The translations under genes were made by a program, and so were the position numbers. From assembly GCF_036345175.1 (NCBI RefSeq), contig NZ_CP107780.1:2976001-3040000 (forward strand): a stretch of 64,000 nucleotides of DNA. The letters run 5' to 3'. This document shows, piece after piece, positions 8,471 to 16,833 of this stretch; within the stretch, counting starts at the first letter, position 1; each line of letters starts with the position of its first letter. This DNA comes from Streptomyces sp. NBC_00576 (GTDB lineage Bacteria; Actinomycetota; Actinomycetes; Streptomycetales; Streptomycetaceae). The notes below the pieces were generated by a model. It worked only from the letters and a program-made list of their open reading frames with translations. It did not search any database and was not told the origin of the DNA.

Positions 8471-8971
8471 GTGAACTTCTTCCGTCCCCGGCCGCTCGCT
8501 CTGCCCGTGCTCGCCCTGTTGATCGTCGTCACGGGCTGCTCCTCAGCAGACGACAGCGCCCGAGTCACGGTTCCCGAGCCGGACGGGAAGACCACAAAGC
8601 TGTGCCGGAACCTGGACAAGGCGCTGCCGGCGAAGGTGGACGGCCTGAGCCGCGACGACCCCGAGCCCCGGTCCGCGCTGACCGCGGGCTGGGGCAGCCC
8701 GGCGATCATACTGCGCTGCGGTGTCGTACGACCCCCCAAGATGACCGACCCCAGGGTCGCCACCGGTGCGGATCCGGATGCGGTGGGGGGTGGGGTGAAC
8801 GGGGTCGGGTGGCTGATGGAGAAGCGGGACGACGGGTCGTCCCGCTTCACTACTTCGTCGCGGCTTGCCTATGTCGAGGTGATGGTCCCGTCGGGGAGGG
8901 ACACCTCGGGGGCGTTGGTCGATCTGGCCGCGGCTGTCAAGAAGACGGTTCCTGAGGGGATTGCCAACTAG
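8471..8971 (+). CDS. DUF3515-type secreted lipoprotein
   Basis: The protein has 166 residues. It starts with FRPRPLALPVLALLIVVTGCSS, a basic then hydrophobic signal with lipobox VTGC, so it should be a membrane-anchored exported lipoprotein. Mature motifs CRNLDKALP, WGSPAIILRCGV and a C-terminal VPEGI fit the DUF3515 family, which has no assigned activity and is often next to ddl in actinobacteria. There is no Shine-Dalgarno sequence. A TACCCT box ends six bases before the GTG at 8471, so it is probably leaderless. A second in-frame GTG at 8465 is the alternative start. Confidence 0.85.
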   Translation: MNFFRPRPLALPVLALLIVVTGCSSADDSARVTVPEPDGKTTKLCRNLDKALPAKVDGLSRDDPEPRSALTAGWGSPAIILRCGVVRPPKMTDPRVATGADPDAVGGGVNGVGWLMEKRDDGSSRFTTSSRLAYVEVMVPSGRDTSGALVDLAAAVKKTVPEGIAN

Positions 8972-9013
8972 GCGCCGCAGTGGGGTTGTTGCGTTGTTGA
9001 CTACGGGCCGTCC

Positions 9014-9068
9014 GTGGCTTGTCGCGCCCACGCGGCGGAGCCGCATATCGGATACAGCCCCGCGCCCC
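9014..9068 (+). repeat. intergenic repeat family B, copy 1
   Basis: The element reads GTGGCTTGTC, then GCGGCGGAGCCGC, then a spacer ATATCGGATACA and finally GCCCCGCGCCCC. It lies between the convergent lipoprotein and ddl genes. Related copies occur at 33253-33306 and, on the other strand with an added hairpin, at 48207-48271. Confidence 0.75.
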
Positions 9069-9076
9069 CAGATACC

Positions 9077-10234
9077 TCACCTCAGGCCCGTTGACCTGCG
9101 CAGGGCCGCCTGCACCAAGCGGTCCACCAGCTCCGGGTAGTCGACGCCCGTCGCCTCCCACATCCTCGGGTACATGGAGATCGGGGTGAAGCCGGGCATC
9201 GTGTTGATCTCGTTGATGACGAACTCGCCGTCCTCGGTGAGGAAGAAGTCCGCGCGTACGAGGCCCTCGCAGGACGCCGCGTCGAAGGCCTCGACCGCGA
9301 GGCGGCGCACCTCCGCGGTCTGCTCCTCGGTGAGCGGGGCGGGGACGATGCCGTCGGCCGAGTCGATGTACTTGGCCTCGAAGTCGTAGAAGGCGTGCGC
9401 CTGTACGGGCGGGATCTCGGCGGGTACGGAGGCACGCGGGCCGTCCTCGAACTCCAGCACCCCGCACTCGATCTCGCGCCCGCGCAGCGCGGCCTCGACG
9501 ATGATCTTCGGGTCGTGTCGCTGGGCCTCGGCGATCGCCTCGTCGAGGCCGCTCAGCTCGTCGACCTTGGTGATGCCGAACGACGATCCCGCGCGCGCGG
9601 GCTTCACGAACAGCGGCCAGCCGTGCTCGCCGACGAAGTCGACGATCTTCTTGCGGGCCGCCGACTCGTCGCGCTCCCACTCACGCGGCCGGATCACCAC
9701 GTACGGGCCGACCTTGAGGCCGAACGACGTGAACACCCGCTTCATGTACTCCTTGTCCTGGCCGACGGCCGAGGCAAGCACACCCGCGCCCACGTACGGG
9801 ACACCCGAGAGCTCCAGCAGACCCTGGAGCGTGCCGTCCTCGCCGTACGGGCCGTGCAGCACGGGGAAGACGACGTCCACCTCGCCGAGGGCCTTGGGCA
9901 CCGATCCCGGTTCGCTGTAGACGACTTCGCGGTTCGACGGGTCGACGGGGAGGACTACTCCTCCTTCCCTCGACTCGGCGAGCTGGTCGACGTTCGGCGC
10001 CTTGCGGTCGACGATCGCCATGCGCTCCGGTTCGTCCGCGGTGAGCGCCCAGCGGCCGTCCTGGGTGATGCCGATCGGCAGGACGTCGTACTTCGTCCGG
10101 TCGATGGCACGCAGCACGGCGCCGGCGGTGACCACGGAGATCCCGTGTTCGGAACTGCGACCGCCGAAGACGACGGCCACACGCGGCTTACGGGACGGCT
10201 GCCCGGGGCTCTGGGGGAGGTTCTCGGTGCTCAT
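9077..10234 (-). CDS. ddl: D-alanine--D-alanine ligase
   Basis: The 385-residue ATP-grasp enzyme joins two D-alanines for peptidoglycan. VVFGGRSSEHGISVVTA near residues 20-36 is the N-terminal D-Ala site, with the conserved SSEH replacing SxEH. VLHGPYGEDGTLQGLLE near residue 130, VKPARAGSSFGITKV near residue 205 and ADFFLTEDGEFVINEINTMPG near residue 340 complete the ATP-grasp signature. The length is normal. The serine-dipeptide position is EDGT/GLLELSGVPYVGAG, as in D-Ala-D-Ala enzymes. ATG start; a TACCCT box lies nine bases upstream with no clear Shine-Dalgarno. Convergent with the lipoprotein gene. Confidence 0.95.
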   Translation of the reverse strand: MSTENLPQSPGQPSRKPRVAVVFGGRSSEHGISVVTAGAVLRAIDRTKYDVLPIGITQDGRWALTADEPERMAIVDRKAPNVDQLAESREGGVVLPVDPSNREVVYSEPGSVPKALGEVDVVFPVLHGPYGEDGTLQGLLELSGVPYVGAGVLASAVGQDKEYMKRVFTSFGLKVGPYVVIRPREWERDESAARKKIVDFVGEHGWPLFVKPARAGSSFGITKVDELSGLDEAIAEAQRHDPKIIVEAALRGREIECGVLEFEDGPRASVPAEIPPVQAHAFYDFEAKYIDSADGIVPAPLTEEQTAEVRRLAVEAFDAASCEGLVRADFFLTEDGEFVINEINTMPGFTPISMYPRMWEATGVDYPELVDRLVQAALRRSTGLR

Positions 10235-10293
10235 ATCGGGTTGAGGGTACCCGGTGGTAGGGCGCTGAGTCAGCGCCCGCAGAGCCCTGTTGC

Positions 10294-11304
10294 TCAGCGT
10301 CGCTCGGGCTTGGCGCTGCGCGACATCAGCTCCTTGAGGGCCACGACGGGCGGCTTGCCCTCGTGCACGATGCCCACGACCGTCTCCGTGATCGGCATGT
10401 CGACGCCGTGCCGGCGGGCCAGATCCAGCACGCTCTCACAGGACTTGACGCCCTCGGCGGTCTGCTTGGTGACCGCGATGGTCTCCTGGAGGGTCATGCC
10501 CCTGCCGAGGTTGGTGCCGAAGGTGTGGTTGCGGGAGAGGGGCGAGGAGCAGGTCGCCACCAGGTCGCCCAGGCCCGCGAGTCCGGCGAAGGTGAGCGGG
10601 TCGGCGCCCATCGCGAGGCCGAGGCGGGTGGTCTCGGCGAGGCCGCGCGTGATGAGCGAGCCCTTCGCGTTGTCGCCGAGGCCCATGCCGTCCGCGATAC
10701 CGACGGCCAGACCGATCACGTTCTTGACGGCGCCGCCCAGTTCGCAGCCGACCACGTCGGTGTTGGTGTACGGGCGGAAGTACGGGGTGTGGCAGACGGT
10801 CTGGAGGCGCTGGGCCACGGCGTCGTCCGTACACGCGACCACCGCGGCGGCCGGCATCCGGGCGGCGATCTCCCGGGCGAGGTTGGGGCCCGTGACGACC
10901 GCGATGCGGCCTGGGCCCACCTTGGCGACGTCGTCGATGACCTCGCTCATCCGCATGGCGGAGCCGAGTTCGACGCCCTTCATGAGGGAGACGAGGATCG
11001 TGTCGGGGGCGAGCAGGGGCGTCCACTCGGCGAGATTCCCGCGCAGGGTCTGCGAGGGGATGCTGAGTATCGTGAAGTCGGCGTCGCGGGCGGCTTGTGC
11101 GGGGTCCGTGGTGGCGCGGAGGTTCTCCGGGAGTTCGACGCCCGGGAAGTAGTCCGGGTTCGTACGCGTGGAGTTGATCGCCTCGGCGAGTTCGGGGCGG
11201 CGGGCCCACAGGGTCACCTCGCAGCCGGCGTCGGCGAGCACCATGCCGAAGGCGGTCCCCCATGATCCCGCGCTGAACACCGCCGCCTTGACCGGCTCGC
11301 TCAC
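10294..11304 (-). CDS. gpsA: NAD(P)-dependent glycerol-3-phosphate dehydrogenase
   Basis: This 336-residue protein makes sn-glycerol-3-phosphate from DHAP for phospholipid synthesis. The nucleotide-binding loop reads AVFSAGSWGTAFG; the first glycine of the usual GAGSWG is serine. Further family blocks are FPGVELPENL, SLMKGVE near residue 108, GPNLAREIA near residue 140 and the catalytic GCELGGAVKNVIGLAVG near residue 188 (Lys in VKN). The start GTG overlaps the plsC stop as GTGA. plsC and gpsA thus form an operon that links glycerol-3-phosphate supply with acylation. Confidence 0.95.
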   Translation of the reverse strand: MSEPVKAAVFSAGSWGTAFGMVLADAGCEVTLWARRPELAEAINSTRTNPDYFPGVELPENLRATTDPAQAARDADFTILSIPSQTLRGNLAEWTPLLAPDTILVSLMKGVELGSAMRMSEVIDDVAKVGPGRIAVVTGPNLAREIAARMPAAAVVACTDDAVAQRLQTVCHTPYFRPYTNTDVVGCELGGAVKNVIGLAVGIADGMGLGDNAKGSLITRGLAETTRLGLAMGADPLTFAGLAGLGDLVATCSSPLSRNHTFGTNLGRGMTLQETIAVTKQTAEGVKSCESVLDLARRHGVDMPITETVVGIVHEGKPPVVALKELMSRSAKPERR

Positions 11305-12158
11305 TTGCCCTGCCCCTCTTCCTGAACTTCCCGCGCTTCTACTGCTTCTGCTGTTTCTACCGCTTCTTGTACTGCGGCCCGGGCCGTGCGCGCCTCCAAG
11401 GCGTCCCGCGCGTCCTGCGCCTCTTCCGCTGCCGTGCGGCGACGCTGCTCGATCCGCTCCTGGCGCGGGTCGTACGGCGTCTCAGGCGCCTTCTCGCCGC
11501 GGATCTCCTCCAGCTGACGGGTGACGGCGGCCATGATGACCTCCGTCGCCTCCTTCAGGAGGTCGGGGCTCATCTCCTTGTCGTAGAACCGCGTCAGGTC
11601 CACGGGCGGGCCCGCGAGGACGTGGTGGGTCTTGCGCGGAAGGACGTTGAGCTTCCTGGCGTACGGCGGCAGCAGTTCGTTCGCACCCCACTGGGCCACC
11701 GGGATCACCGGGCACTTGGTCTGCAGGGCGACCCGGGCGGCGCCGGTCTTGCCCGTCATGGGCCACTGGTCCGGGTCGCGGGTGATGGTGCCCTCGGGAT
11801 AGAAGACGACGCATTCACCGCGCTCCACGGCGTCGATCGCGGCGCGGAAGGCGCTCAGCGCGTCGGTGGTCTCCCGGTAGACGGGGATCTGTCCGGTGCC
11901 ACGCATCATGGTGCCGACGAACCCCTTCTTGAAAAGTCCGCTCTTCGCCAGAAATCGCGGAACACGGCCGCTGTTGTACTGGTAGTGCGCGTATGCGAAG
12001 GGGTCTGCGTGCGAATTGTGGTTCACCGCGGTGATAAATCCATCTGCCGCCGGAATGTTCTCCATTCCGCGCCAGTCCCGGTTGATCAGAACCACCAGCG
12101 GCGGTTTGCAGATGACCGCAGCAAGGCGGTACCAGAAGCCGATTCTGCGGCGGGGCAC
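11301..12158 (-). CDS. plsC: 1-acyl-sn-glycerol-3-phosphate acyltransferase
   Basis: The protein has 285 residues and is a PlsC-type membrane-associated acyltransferase for phosphatidic acid. The catalytic HX4D motif is in NHNSHADPF near residue 45; FYPEGTITRD near residue 120 binds the glycerol phosphate. A hydrophobic N-terminal stretch (RLAAVICKPPLVVLI) could anchor it. The last 60 residues form a highly charged Glu/Ala/Arg tail (AEEAQDARDALEARTARAAV) that looks like coiled coil. The start is GTG with GAGGAAGG seven bases upstream. It is cotranscribed with gpsA and divergent from cofC. Confidence 0.92.
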   Translation of the reverse strand: MPRRRIGFWYRLAAVICKPPLVVLINRDWRGMENIPAADGFITAVNHNSHADPFAYAHYQYNSGRVPRFLAKSGLFKKGFVGTMMRGTGQIPVYRETTDALSAFRAAIDAVERGECVVFYPEGTITRDPDQWPMTGKTGAARVALQTKCPVIPVAQWGANELLPPYARKLNVLPRKTHHVLAGPPVDLTRFYDKEMSPDLLKEATEVIMAAVTRQLEEIRGEKAPETPYDPRQERIEQRRRTAAEEAQDARDALEARTARAAVQEAVETAEAVEAREVQEEGQGK

Positions 12159-12372
12159 GCGGACACCTTCCTCTAAGGCCTGGACCAGGACCTCTGCCGG
12201 TTGACCTGGGGGCCGCACAAGTGTCGCCCCGGGCTTCCGGTCTGTCGAGAACACCGTACGCCCCGGCACCGACACCGCCGGATGGGCTTTGATGACAGCC
12301 AGGTGACAATGGTTGCGACCGTGGAAAGCGCCGGAAGAGCAGCCGGGGTTGCGAGGGAGGGACGGAACGCTC

Positions 12373-13011
12373 GTGCAGTGGACAGTGGTCATACCCCTCA
12401 AGCCCCTGGCGCGGGCCAAGAGCAGGCTCGCGGACACCGCCCACGACGGACTCCGCCCCGGTCTCGCCCTGGCCTTCGCACAGGACACGGTGACAGCGGC
12501 GCTCGCCTGCCCCGCGGTCCGCGATGTGGCAGTCGTCACGAACGACGCCCTGGCCGCCCGTGAGCTGGCCGCGCTGGGCGCCGCGATCGTCCCCGACGAG
12601 CCTCTGGGCGGCCTGAACGCCGCCCTGGCGCACGGAACGGCGGCTGTACGGACGCTACGGCCCGACAGTGCCGTAGCGGCTCTGAACGCCGATCTGCCGG
12701 CGCTGCGCCCCCTGGAACTGGCCCGCGTCCTGGCTGCCGCCGCCGAATTCCCGCGCGCTTTCCTCGCGGACGCGGCCACCGTGGGCACCACTCTGCTGAC
12801 CGCCCGCCCCGGTCAGGAATTGCTTCCGCATTTCGGCCCGCATTCCCGAAACCGCCACCGCGACTCCGGCGCCGTGGAACTCGGGCTCACCACGGTGAAT
12901 TCCGTACGCCAGGACGTGGACACCGGCGACGATCTGCGGGCGGCACTCGCCCTGGGGGTGGGGGCGCGGACGGCGACCGCCGTCGAGGGGCTGCTGATCG
13001 CGGGCCAGTAG
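12373..13011 (+). CDS. cofC: 2-phospho-L-lactate / phosphoenolpyruvate guanylyltransferase (CofC/FbiD)
   Basis: The 212-residue nucleotidyltransferase makes the GDP-activated three-carbon precursor of coenzyme F420. The N terminus VVIPLKPLARAKSRL is the family signature, and VAVVTNDALAARELAALGA, LNADLPAL (metal-binding DLP) and a C-terminal SVRQDVDTGDDLRAAL follow. Which substrate is used (phospholactate or PEP) cannot be told from the sequence; actinobacterial enzymes generally use PEP. The GTG start has a GGGAGGG about 11 bases away. It is divergent from plsC. Its stop codon TAG is part of a putative -10 box for the next gene. Confidence 0.9.
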   Translation: MQWTVVIPLKPLARAKSRLADTAHDGLRPGLALAFAQDTVTAALACPAVRDVAVVTNDALAARELAALGAAIVPDEPLGGLNAALAHGTAAVRTLRPDSAVAALNADLPALRPLELARVLAAAAEFPRAFLADAATVGTTLLTARPGQELLPHFGPHSRNRHRDSGAVELGLTTVNSVRQDVDTGDDLRAALALGVGARTATAVEGLLIAGQ

Positions 13012-13020
13012 GCTGCCGAC

Positions 13021-13251
13021 ATGCAGGCGACCGCGTACACGTACGACGCCGAGACGCGCAGCGGCAGTGTGCTGCTCGACGACGGCACCCCCGTTCCCTT
13101 CGACGCGCCGGCGTTCGACGCGGGCGGGCTGAGGCTGCTGCGACCCGGGCAGCGGGTGCGCATCGAGGTCGAGGGACCCGAAGAACCCCAGAAAACTGAC
13201 GGGACCGTGGGCACCCCCCGGATCACGCTCGTCACCCTGCAGACCTTCTGA
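13021..13251 (+). CDS. small conserved protein with cold-shock/OB-like pattern
   Basis: The 76-residue protein contains GSVLLDDGTPVPFDAPAF ... LRLLRPGQRVRIEVEG, which resembles the beta-strand pattern of cold-shock domains (G-x-I-x-DDG ... L-x-x-GQxVxFE). The aromatic RNP motifs of true CspA proteins are absent, so nucleic-acid binding is doubtful. It starts nine bases after the cofC stop. A TAGGCT box, six bases before the ATG, overlaps that stop, so the gene may have its own leaderless transcript. A stem-loop terminator follows at 13282-13310. Confidence 0.7.
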   Translation: MQATAYTYDAETRSGSVLLDDGTPVPFDAPAFDAGGLRLLRPGQRVRIEVEGPEEPQKTDGTVGTPRITLVTLQTF

Positions 13252-13281
13252 GCGCGTACCGAACGGGTCCGGACACGCCGC

Positions 13282-13310
13282 GGGCCGGACTCCCTCGAGG
13301 AGTCCGGCCC
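13282..13310. terminator. stem-loop between convergent genes (13251 + and hupS)
   Basis: The 12-bp stem GGGCCGGACTCC / GGAGTCCGGCCC has a five-base loop CTCGA. There is no T run, as is common for Streptomyces terminators. It lies between convergent genes and can act in both directions. Confidence 0.75.
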
Positions 13311-13333
13311 GGCGCGTGAGTGCCCTTGCACCC

Positions 13334-13984
13334 CTACTTGGTGCGGGCTGTGGCCTTCTTGGCGGTGGTGGTGGTGCGGGCCGCGGACTTGCGGGCCGGG
13401 GCCTTCGTCGCCGTAGCCTTCTTGGCCGCCGGGGCCTTCTTGGCGGCGGTCTTCTTCGCCGTGGCCGTGGTCTTCTTGGCCGCCGCGGTCTTCGCGGTGG
13501 TCGTCTTGGCCGTGGTCTTCTTCGCCGTGGCCGTGGTCTTCTTCGCCGGCGTCGCCTTCTTCGCCACGGTCTTCTTCGCCGCCGTCGCCCTCTTGGCGGT
13601 GGTGGCCTTCTTCGCCGCGGCCTTCTTGACCGTTGCGGCAGCACCGCCGCCGGTCAGGCTGCCCTTGGGCGCCTTCTTGACCGCGACCTCGCCGCCGCGC
13701 GGGAGCTTCTTCGAGCCGCTCACCAGGTCCTTGAAGCCCTGGCCCGCACGGAAGCGGGGGACGGAGGTCTTCTTGACCCGAACCCGCTCACCCGTCTGCG
13801 GGTTGCGGGCGTAACGGGCCGGCCGGTCGACCTTCTCGAAGGAACCGAAGCCCGTGACCGAGACCCTGTCCCCGCTGACGGTCGCGCGGACGATGGCGTC
13901 CAGGACCGCGTCGACCGCCTCGGCGGCCTGCTGACGGCCACCGACCTTGTCCGCAATGGCTTCTACGAGCTGCGCCTTGTTCAC
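13334..13984 (-). CDS. hupS: HU-family nucleoid protein with histone H1-like tail (HupS)
   Basis: This 216-residue protein has an N-terminal HU domain (residues 1-93: MNKAQLVEAIADKVG, VTGFGSFEKVDRPARYARNPQTGE, VPRFRAGQGFKDLV) that bends and wraps DNA. A long tail of KKA/AKK/TAKK repeats (residues 100-216) resembles eukaryotic histone H1. HupS in Streptomyces acts in spore nucleoid compaction. The start is GTG with AGGGGAAG upstream, and an A/T-rich promoter-like stretch (ATATATA) lies about 65 bases before it. The tail repeats make this region prone to length variation. Confidence 0.95.
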   Translation of the reverse strand: MNKAQLVEAIADKVGGRQQAAEAVDAVLDAIVRATVSGDRVSVTGFGSFEKVDRPARYARNPQTGERVRVKKTSVPRFRAGQGFKDLVSGSKKLPRGGEVAVKKAPKGSLTGGGAAATVKKAAAKKATTAKRATAAKKTVAKKATPAKKTTATAKKTTAKTTTAKTAAAKKTTATAKKTAAKKAPAAKKATATKAPARKSAARTTTTAKKATARTK

Positions 13985-14122
13985 GTCTTCCCCTTCGGAG
14001 ACATTGCCAGAACGAAAGTGTTCAAGCTTTTTCGCACGTTAGGCAGATATATACCGCAAATCAAACACGAAACGGGCTAATCACCCTTGTGCCGCAACGA
14101 ACTCGGGCTGTCACGGAGTTCC

Positions 14123-14353
14123 TCAGCGGTCCTCGTCGGGGAATCGACCCTCGTCGAGGTCCGCCGCGAAGCGCTCCAGCCGCCTTGTCGCGTCGGCGAG
14201 ATCGTGCTTGGCCGCGGCCGTAATGACCAGCAGCTTCCGGGTCAGCGCCATCCGTACGCCCTCCGGGACTTGCAGTGCGCGCACTCTTGTGTGCGCTTCC
14301 TTGAGTTGGGCCGCGACCGCCGTGTAGAGCTCGAGTTGGCCGTCGTGTTCCAT
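14123..14353 (-). CDS. small conserved hypothetical protein
   Basis: The 76-residue protein (start MEHDGQLELYTAVAAQLK) is predicted to be all helical and has no cysteine, signal or membrane segment. I do not recognise a functional family. It lies between hupS and leuD on the same strand, and a similar small protein is usual at this place in streptomycetes. The ATG at 14351-14353 is preferred because coding bias begins there. No Shine-Dalgarno is visible; a CACAAT hexamer ends six bases before the ATG, so it may be leaderless. Function unknown. Confidence 0.65.
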   Translation of the reverse strand: MEHDGQLELYTAVAAQLKEAHTRVRALQVPEGVRMALTRKLLVITAAAKHDLADATRRLERFAADLDEGRFPDEDR

Positions 14354-14538
14354 GCACAGATTGTGCCATCTGGGGCGAGTTGTCGCCTGCGCAGGGGGCA
14401 ACTGCTGCCTCAAACGGCCTTCCGTGCTCAGTCGTCAGTCGCGCTGTCAAGACGCGGGTACCCCATCAACACCCTTTCTAACGTGGGAAGTTGAGAGGTC
14501 CGCTCATGGGGTGCGAGAGGGCCTGGGGGCAGAAACAG

Positions 14539-14571
14539 CTGTACCCCCAATCGTGGCGATCGGGGGTACAG
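14539..14571 (-). terminator. stem-loop after leuD
   Basis: CTGTACCCCC pairs with GGGGGTACAG around a 13-base loop, about 70 bases after the leuD stop. The 288-base gap from 14354 to 14641 otherwise shows no gene. Confidence 0.65.
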
Positions 14572-14641
14572 ACGGGGTGTTGCAGTGGCCGAAACTCTAC
14601 TTGCGAAGGGCCTACGGGCTCAGCCCTGACTCAGTTCCGGC

Positions 14642-15235
14642 TCAGACCTTGAGCGTCCACGGCTTGTACGAGGGCCGCTTCGCCTCGTACGCCGAGATCT
14701 CGCCCTCGTTCTGCAGGGTGATGGAGATGTCGTCCAGTCCGTTCAGCAGCCGCCAACGGGCGTTCTCGTCGAGCTCGAAGGCCGCGGTGATGCCCTCGGC
14801 GCGCACCTCGCGGGCCTCCAGGTCAACCGTGATCTCGGCCTCGGGGTCGTTCTCCGTCAGCTCCTGCAGCGCGTCCACGATCTTCTGCTCCAGAACGACC
14901 GTGAGCAGGCCGTTCTTGAGCGAGTTACCGCGGAAGATGTCGGCGAATCGCGACGAGATGACGGTCTTGAAGCCGTAGTTCTGCAGCGCCCAGACGGCGT
15001 GCTCGCGCGAGGAGCCCGTACCGAAGTCCGGACCGGCGACCAGAACCGTCGCACCCTTGCGCTCGGGCCGGTTGAGGACGAAGTTCTCGTCCTTGCGCCA
15101 GGCCTCGAACAGCCCGTCCTCGAACCCGTCCCGCGTGACCTTCTTGAGCCAGTGAGCAGGGATGATCTGGTCGGTGTCGACGTTGCTGCGACGCAACGGA
15201 ACGGCCCGACCGGTGTGCGCGGTGAATGCTTCCAT
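14642..15235 (-). CDS. leuD: 3-isopropylmalate dehydratase small subunit
   Basis: The 197-residue subunit works with LeuC to isomerise 2- to 3-isopropylmalate in leucine synthesis. Family blocks are the N-terminal FTAHTGRAVPLRRSNVDTDQIIPAHWLK, GPDFGTGSSREHAVWALQNYGFKTVISSRFADIF near residues 70-100 (swivel domain with catalytic SSREH), and KNGLLTVVL. Length is normal. The ATG follows the leuC stop by six bases, so the two genes form one transcription unit. Confidence 0.97.
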   Translation of the reverse strand: MEAFTAHTGRAVPLRRSNVDTDQIIPAHWLKKVTRDGFEDGLFEAWRKDENFVLNRPERKGATVLVAGPDFGTGSSREHAVWALQNYGFKTVISSRFADIFRGNSLKNGLLTVVLEQKIVDALQELTENDPEAEITVDLEAREVRAEGITAAFELDENARWRLLNGLDDISITLQNEGEISAYEAKRPSYKPWTLKV

Positions 15236-15241
15236 GGCTGA

Positions 15242-16672
15242 TCAGACTCCAGCGGGCGTACGGGTGTCGGCGTCGGACAGGTCGGCCGGGGAGGCCAGGT
15301 GGCCCAGTACGGCCGTCGCGGCGGCGACCTGCGGCGACACCAGGTGCGTACGGCCGCCCTTGCCCTGCCTGCCCTCGAAGTTGCGGTTGGAGGTGGACGC
15401 GGAGCGCTCACCGGGGGCCAGCTGGTCGGGGTTCATGCCCAGACACATCGAGCAGCCCGCGTGCCGCCATTCGGCGCCGGCCTCCTTGAAGACCACGTCC
15501 AGGCCCTCGGAGACGGCCTGCAGACCGACCCGCACGGAGCCGGGGACGACCAGCATCCGTACGCCGTCGGCGACTTTGCGGCCCTCGACGATCTCGGCGA
15601 CGGCGCGCAGGTCCTCGATACGGCCGTTGGTGCAAGATCCTACGAAGACGGTGTCCACCTTGATGGAGCGCAGCGACTGCCCGGCCTCCAACCCCATGTA
15701 TTCCAGGGCCTTTTCGGCGGCGAGGCGCTCCGAAGCGTCTTCGTACGAAGCAGGGTCGGGGACGTCCGCCGAAAGCGGGGCGCCCTGACCGGGGTTGGTG
15801 CCCCAGGTGACGAACGGCGACAGCGCGGCGCCGTCGATGACGACCTCCGCGTCGAATTCCGCGTCCGCGTCGGTGCGCAGCGTCTTCCAGTACTCCACCG
15901 CCGCGTCCCAGTCCTCGTCGGCGGGGGCGTGCGGGCGGCCCTTGAGGTACTCGAAGGTGATCTCGTCGGGAGCGATCATGCCCGCGCGGGCGCCGGCCTC
16001 GATCGACATGTTGCAGATGGTCATCCGGGCCTCCATCGAGAGCTTCTCGATGGCGGAGCCGCGGTATTCCAGGATGTAGCCCTGGCCGCCGCCCGTACCG
16101 ATCTTCGCGATGATGGCGAGGATCAGGTCCTTGGCGGTGACACCGTCGGGCAGTTCGCCGTCGACCGTGATGGCCATGGTCTTGGGGCGGGCCAGCGGCA
16201 GCGTCTGGGTGGCCAGCACATGCTCGACCTGCGAGGTGCCGATGCCGAACGCCAGCGCGCCGAAGGCACCGTGCGTGGAGGTGTGGGAGTCGCCGCAGAC
16301 GACGGTGGTGCCCGGCTGGGTCAGCCCCAGCTGCGGTCCCACCACGTGGACGACACCCTGCTCGACATCGCCCAGCGGGTGCAGCCGCACACCGAAGTCG
16401 GCGCAGTTCTTGCGCAGCGTCTCCAGCTGGACCCGGGAGACCGGGTCGGCGATGGGCTTGTCGATGTCGAGGGTCGGGGTGTTGTGGTCCTCGGTCGCGA
16501 TGGTGAGGTCGAGGCGCCGCACCTTACGGCCGTTCTGGCGCAGGCCGTCGAAGGCCTGCGGGCTGGTCACCTCGTGCAGCAGGTGCAAGTCGATGAAGAG
16601 GAGGTCGGGCTCGCCCTCGGCGCGCCGGACGACGTGGTCGTCCCAGACCTTCTCCGCGAGTGTCCTACCCAT
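15242..16672 (-). CDS. leuC: 3-isopropylmalate dehydratase large subunit
   Basis: The 476-residue aconitase-family protein binds the [4Fe-4S] cluster through Cys in VFVGSCTNGR (near residue 345) and the CSMCLGMNP pair near 405-408. Further signatures are HEVTSPQAFDGLR, CGDSHTSTHGAFGALAFGIGTSQVEHVLATQT and NMSIEAGARAGMIAPDE. The ATG at 16670-16672 follows GAAGGGAAAG. It is divergent from ndgR across a 194-base region with an inverted repeat. In other streptomycetes NdgR controls leuCD, so direct regulation is likely here. Confidence 0.97.
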   Translation of the reverse strand: MGRTLAEKVWDDHVVRRAEGEPDLLFIDLHLLHEVTSPQAFDGLRQNGRKVRRLDLTIATEDHNTPTLDIDKPIADPVSRVQLETLRKNCADFGVRLHPLGDVEQGVVHVVGPQLGLTQPGTTVVCGDSHTSTHGAFGALAFGIGTSQVEHVLATQTLPLARPKTMAITVDGELPDGVTAKDLILAIIAKIGTGGGQGYILEYRGSAIEKLSMEARMTICNMSIEAGARAGMIAPDEITFEYLKGRPHAPADEDWDAAVEYWKTLRTDADAEFDAEVVIDGAALSPFVTWGTNPGQGAPLSADVPDPASYEDASERLAAEKALEYMGLEAGQSLRSIKVDTVFVGSCTNGRIEDLRAVAEIVEGRKVADGVRMLVVPGSVRVGLQAVSEGLDVVFKEAGAEWRHAGCSMCLGMNPDQLAPGERSASTSNRNFEGRQGKGGRTHLVSPQVAAATAVLGHLASPADLSDADTRTPAGV

Positions 16673-16833
16673 CGCTTTCCCTTCGGCCGGCCTGTGTGGG
16701 CGCCGGCCCAACTAGATAGAGATCTTGTGGAGGCGAGCACCCGTACCCCTTGTCCGGACATCCACCGCCGGGCCCGTTGGTCGGCGGGCCGCTGTGTCTT
16801 CCAGGGTGGCGCGTTCCACCGGAAAATGAACTT

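Noticed and set aside
13316..14080. Gly/Arg/Leu-rich plus-strand frames opposite hupS
   Set aside because: They are products of the Lys-codon repeats of hupS read from the other strand.
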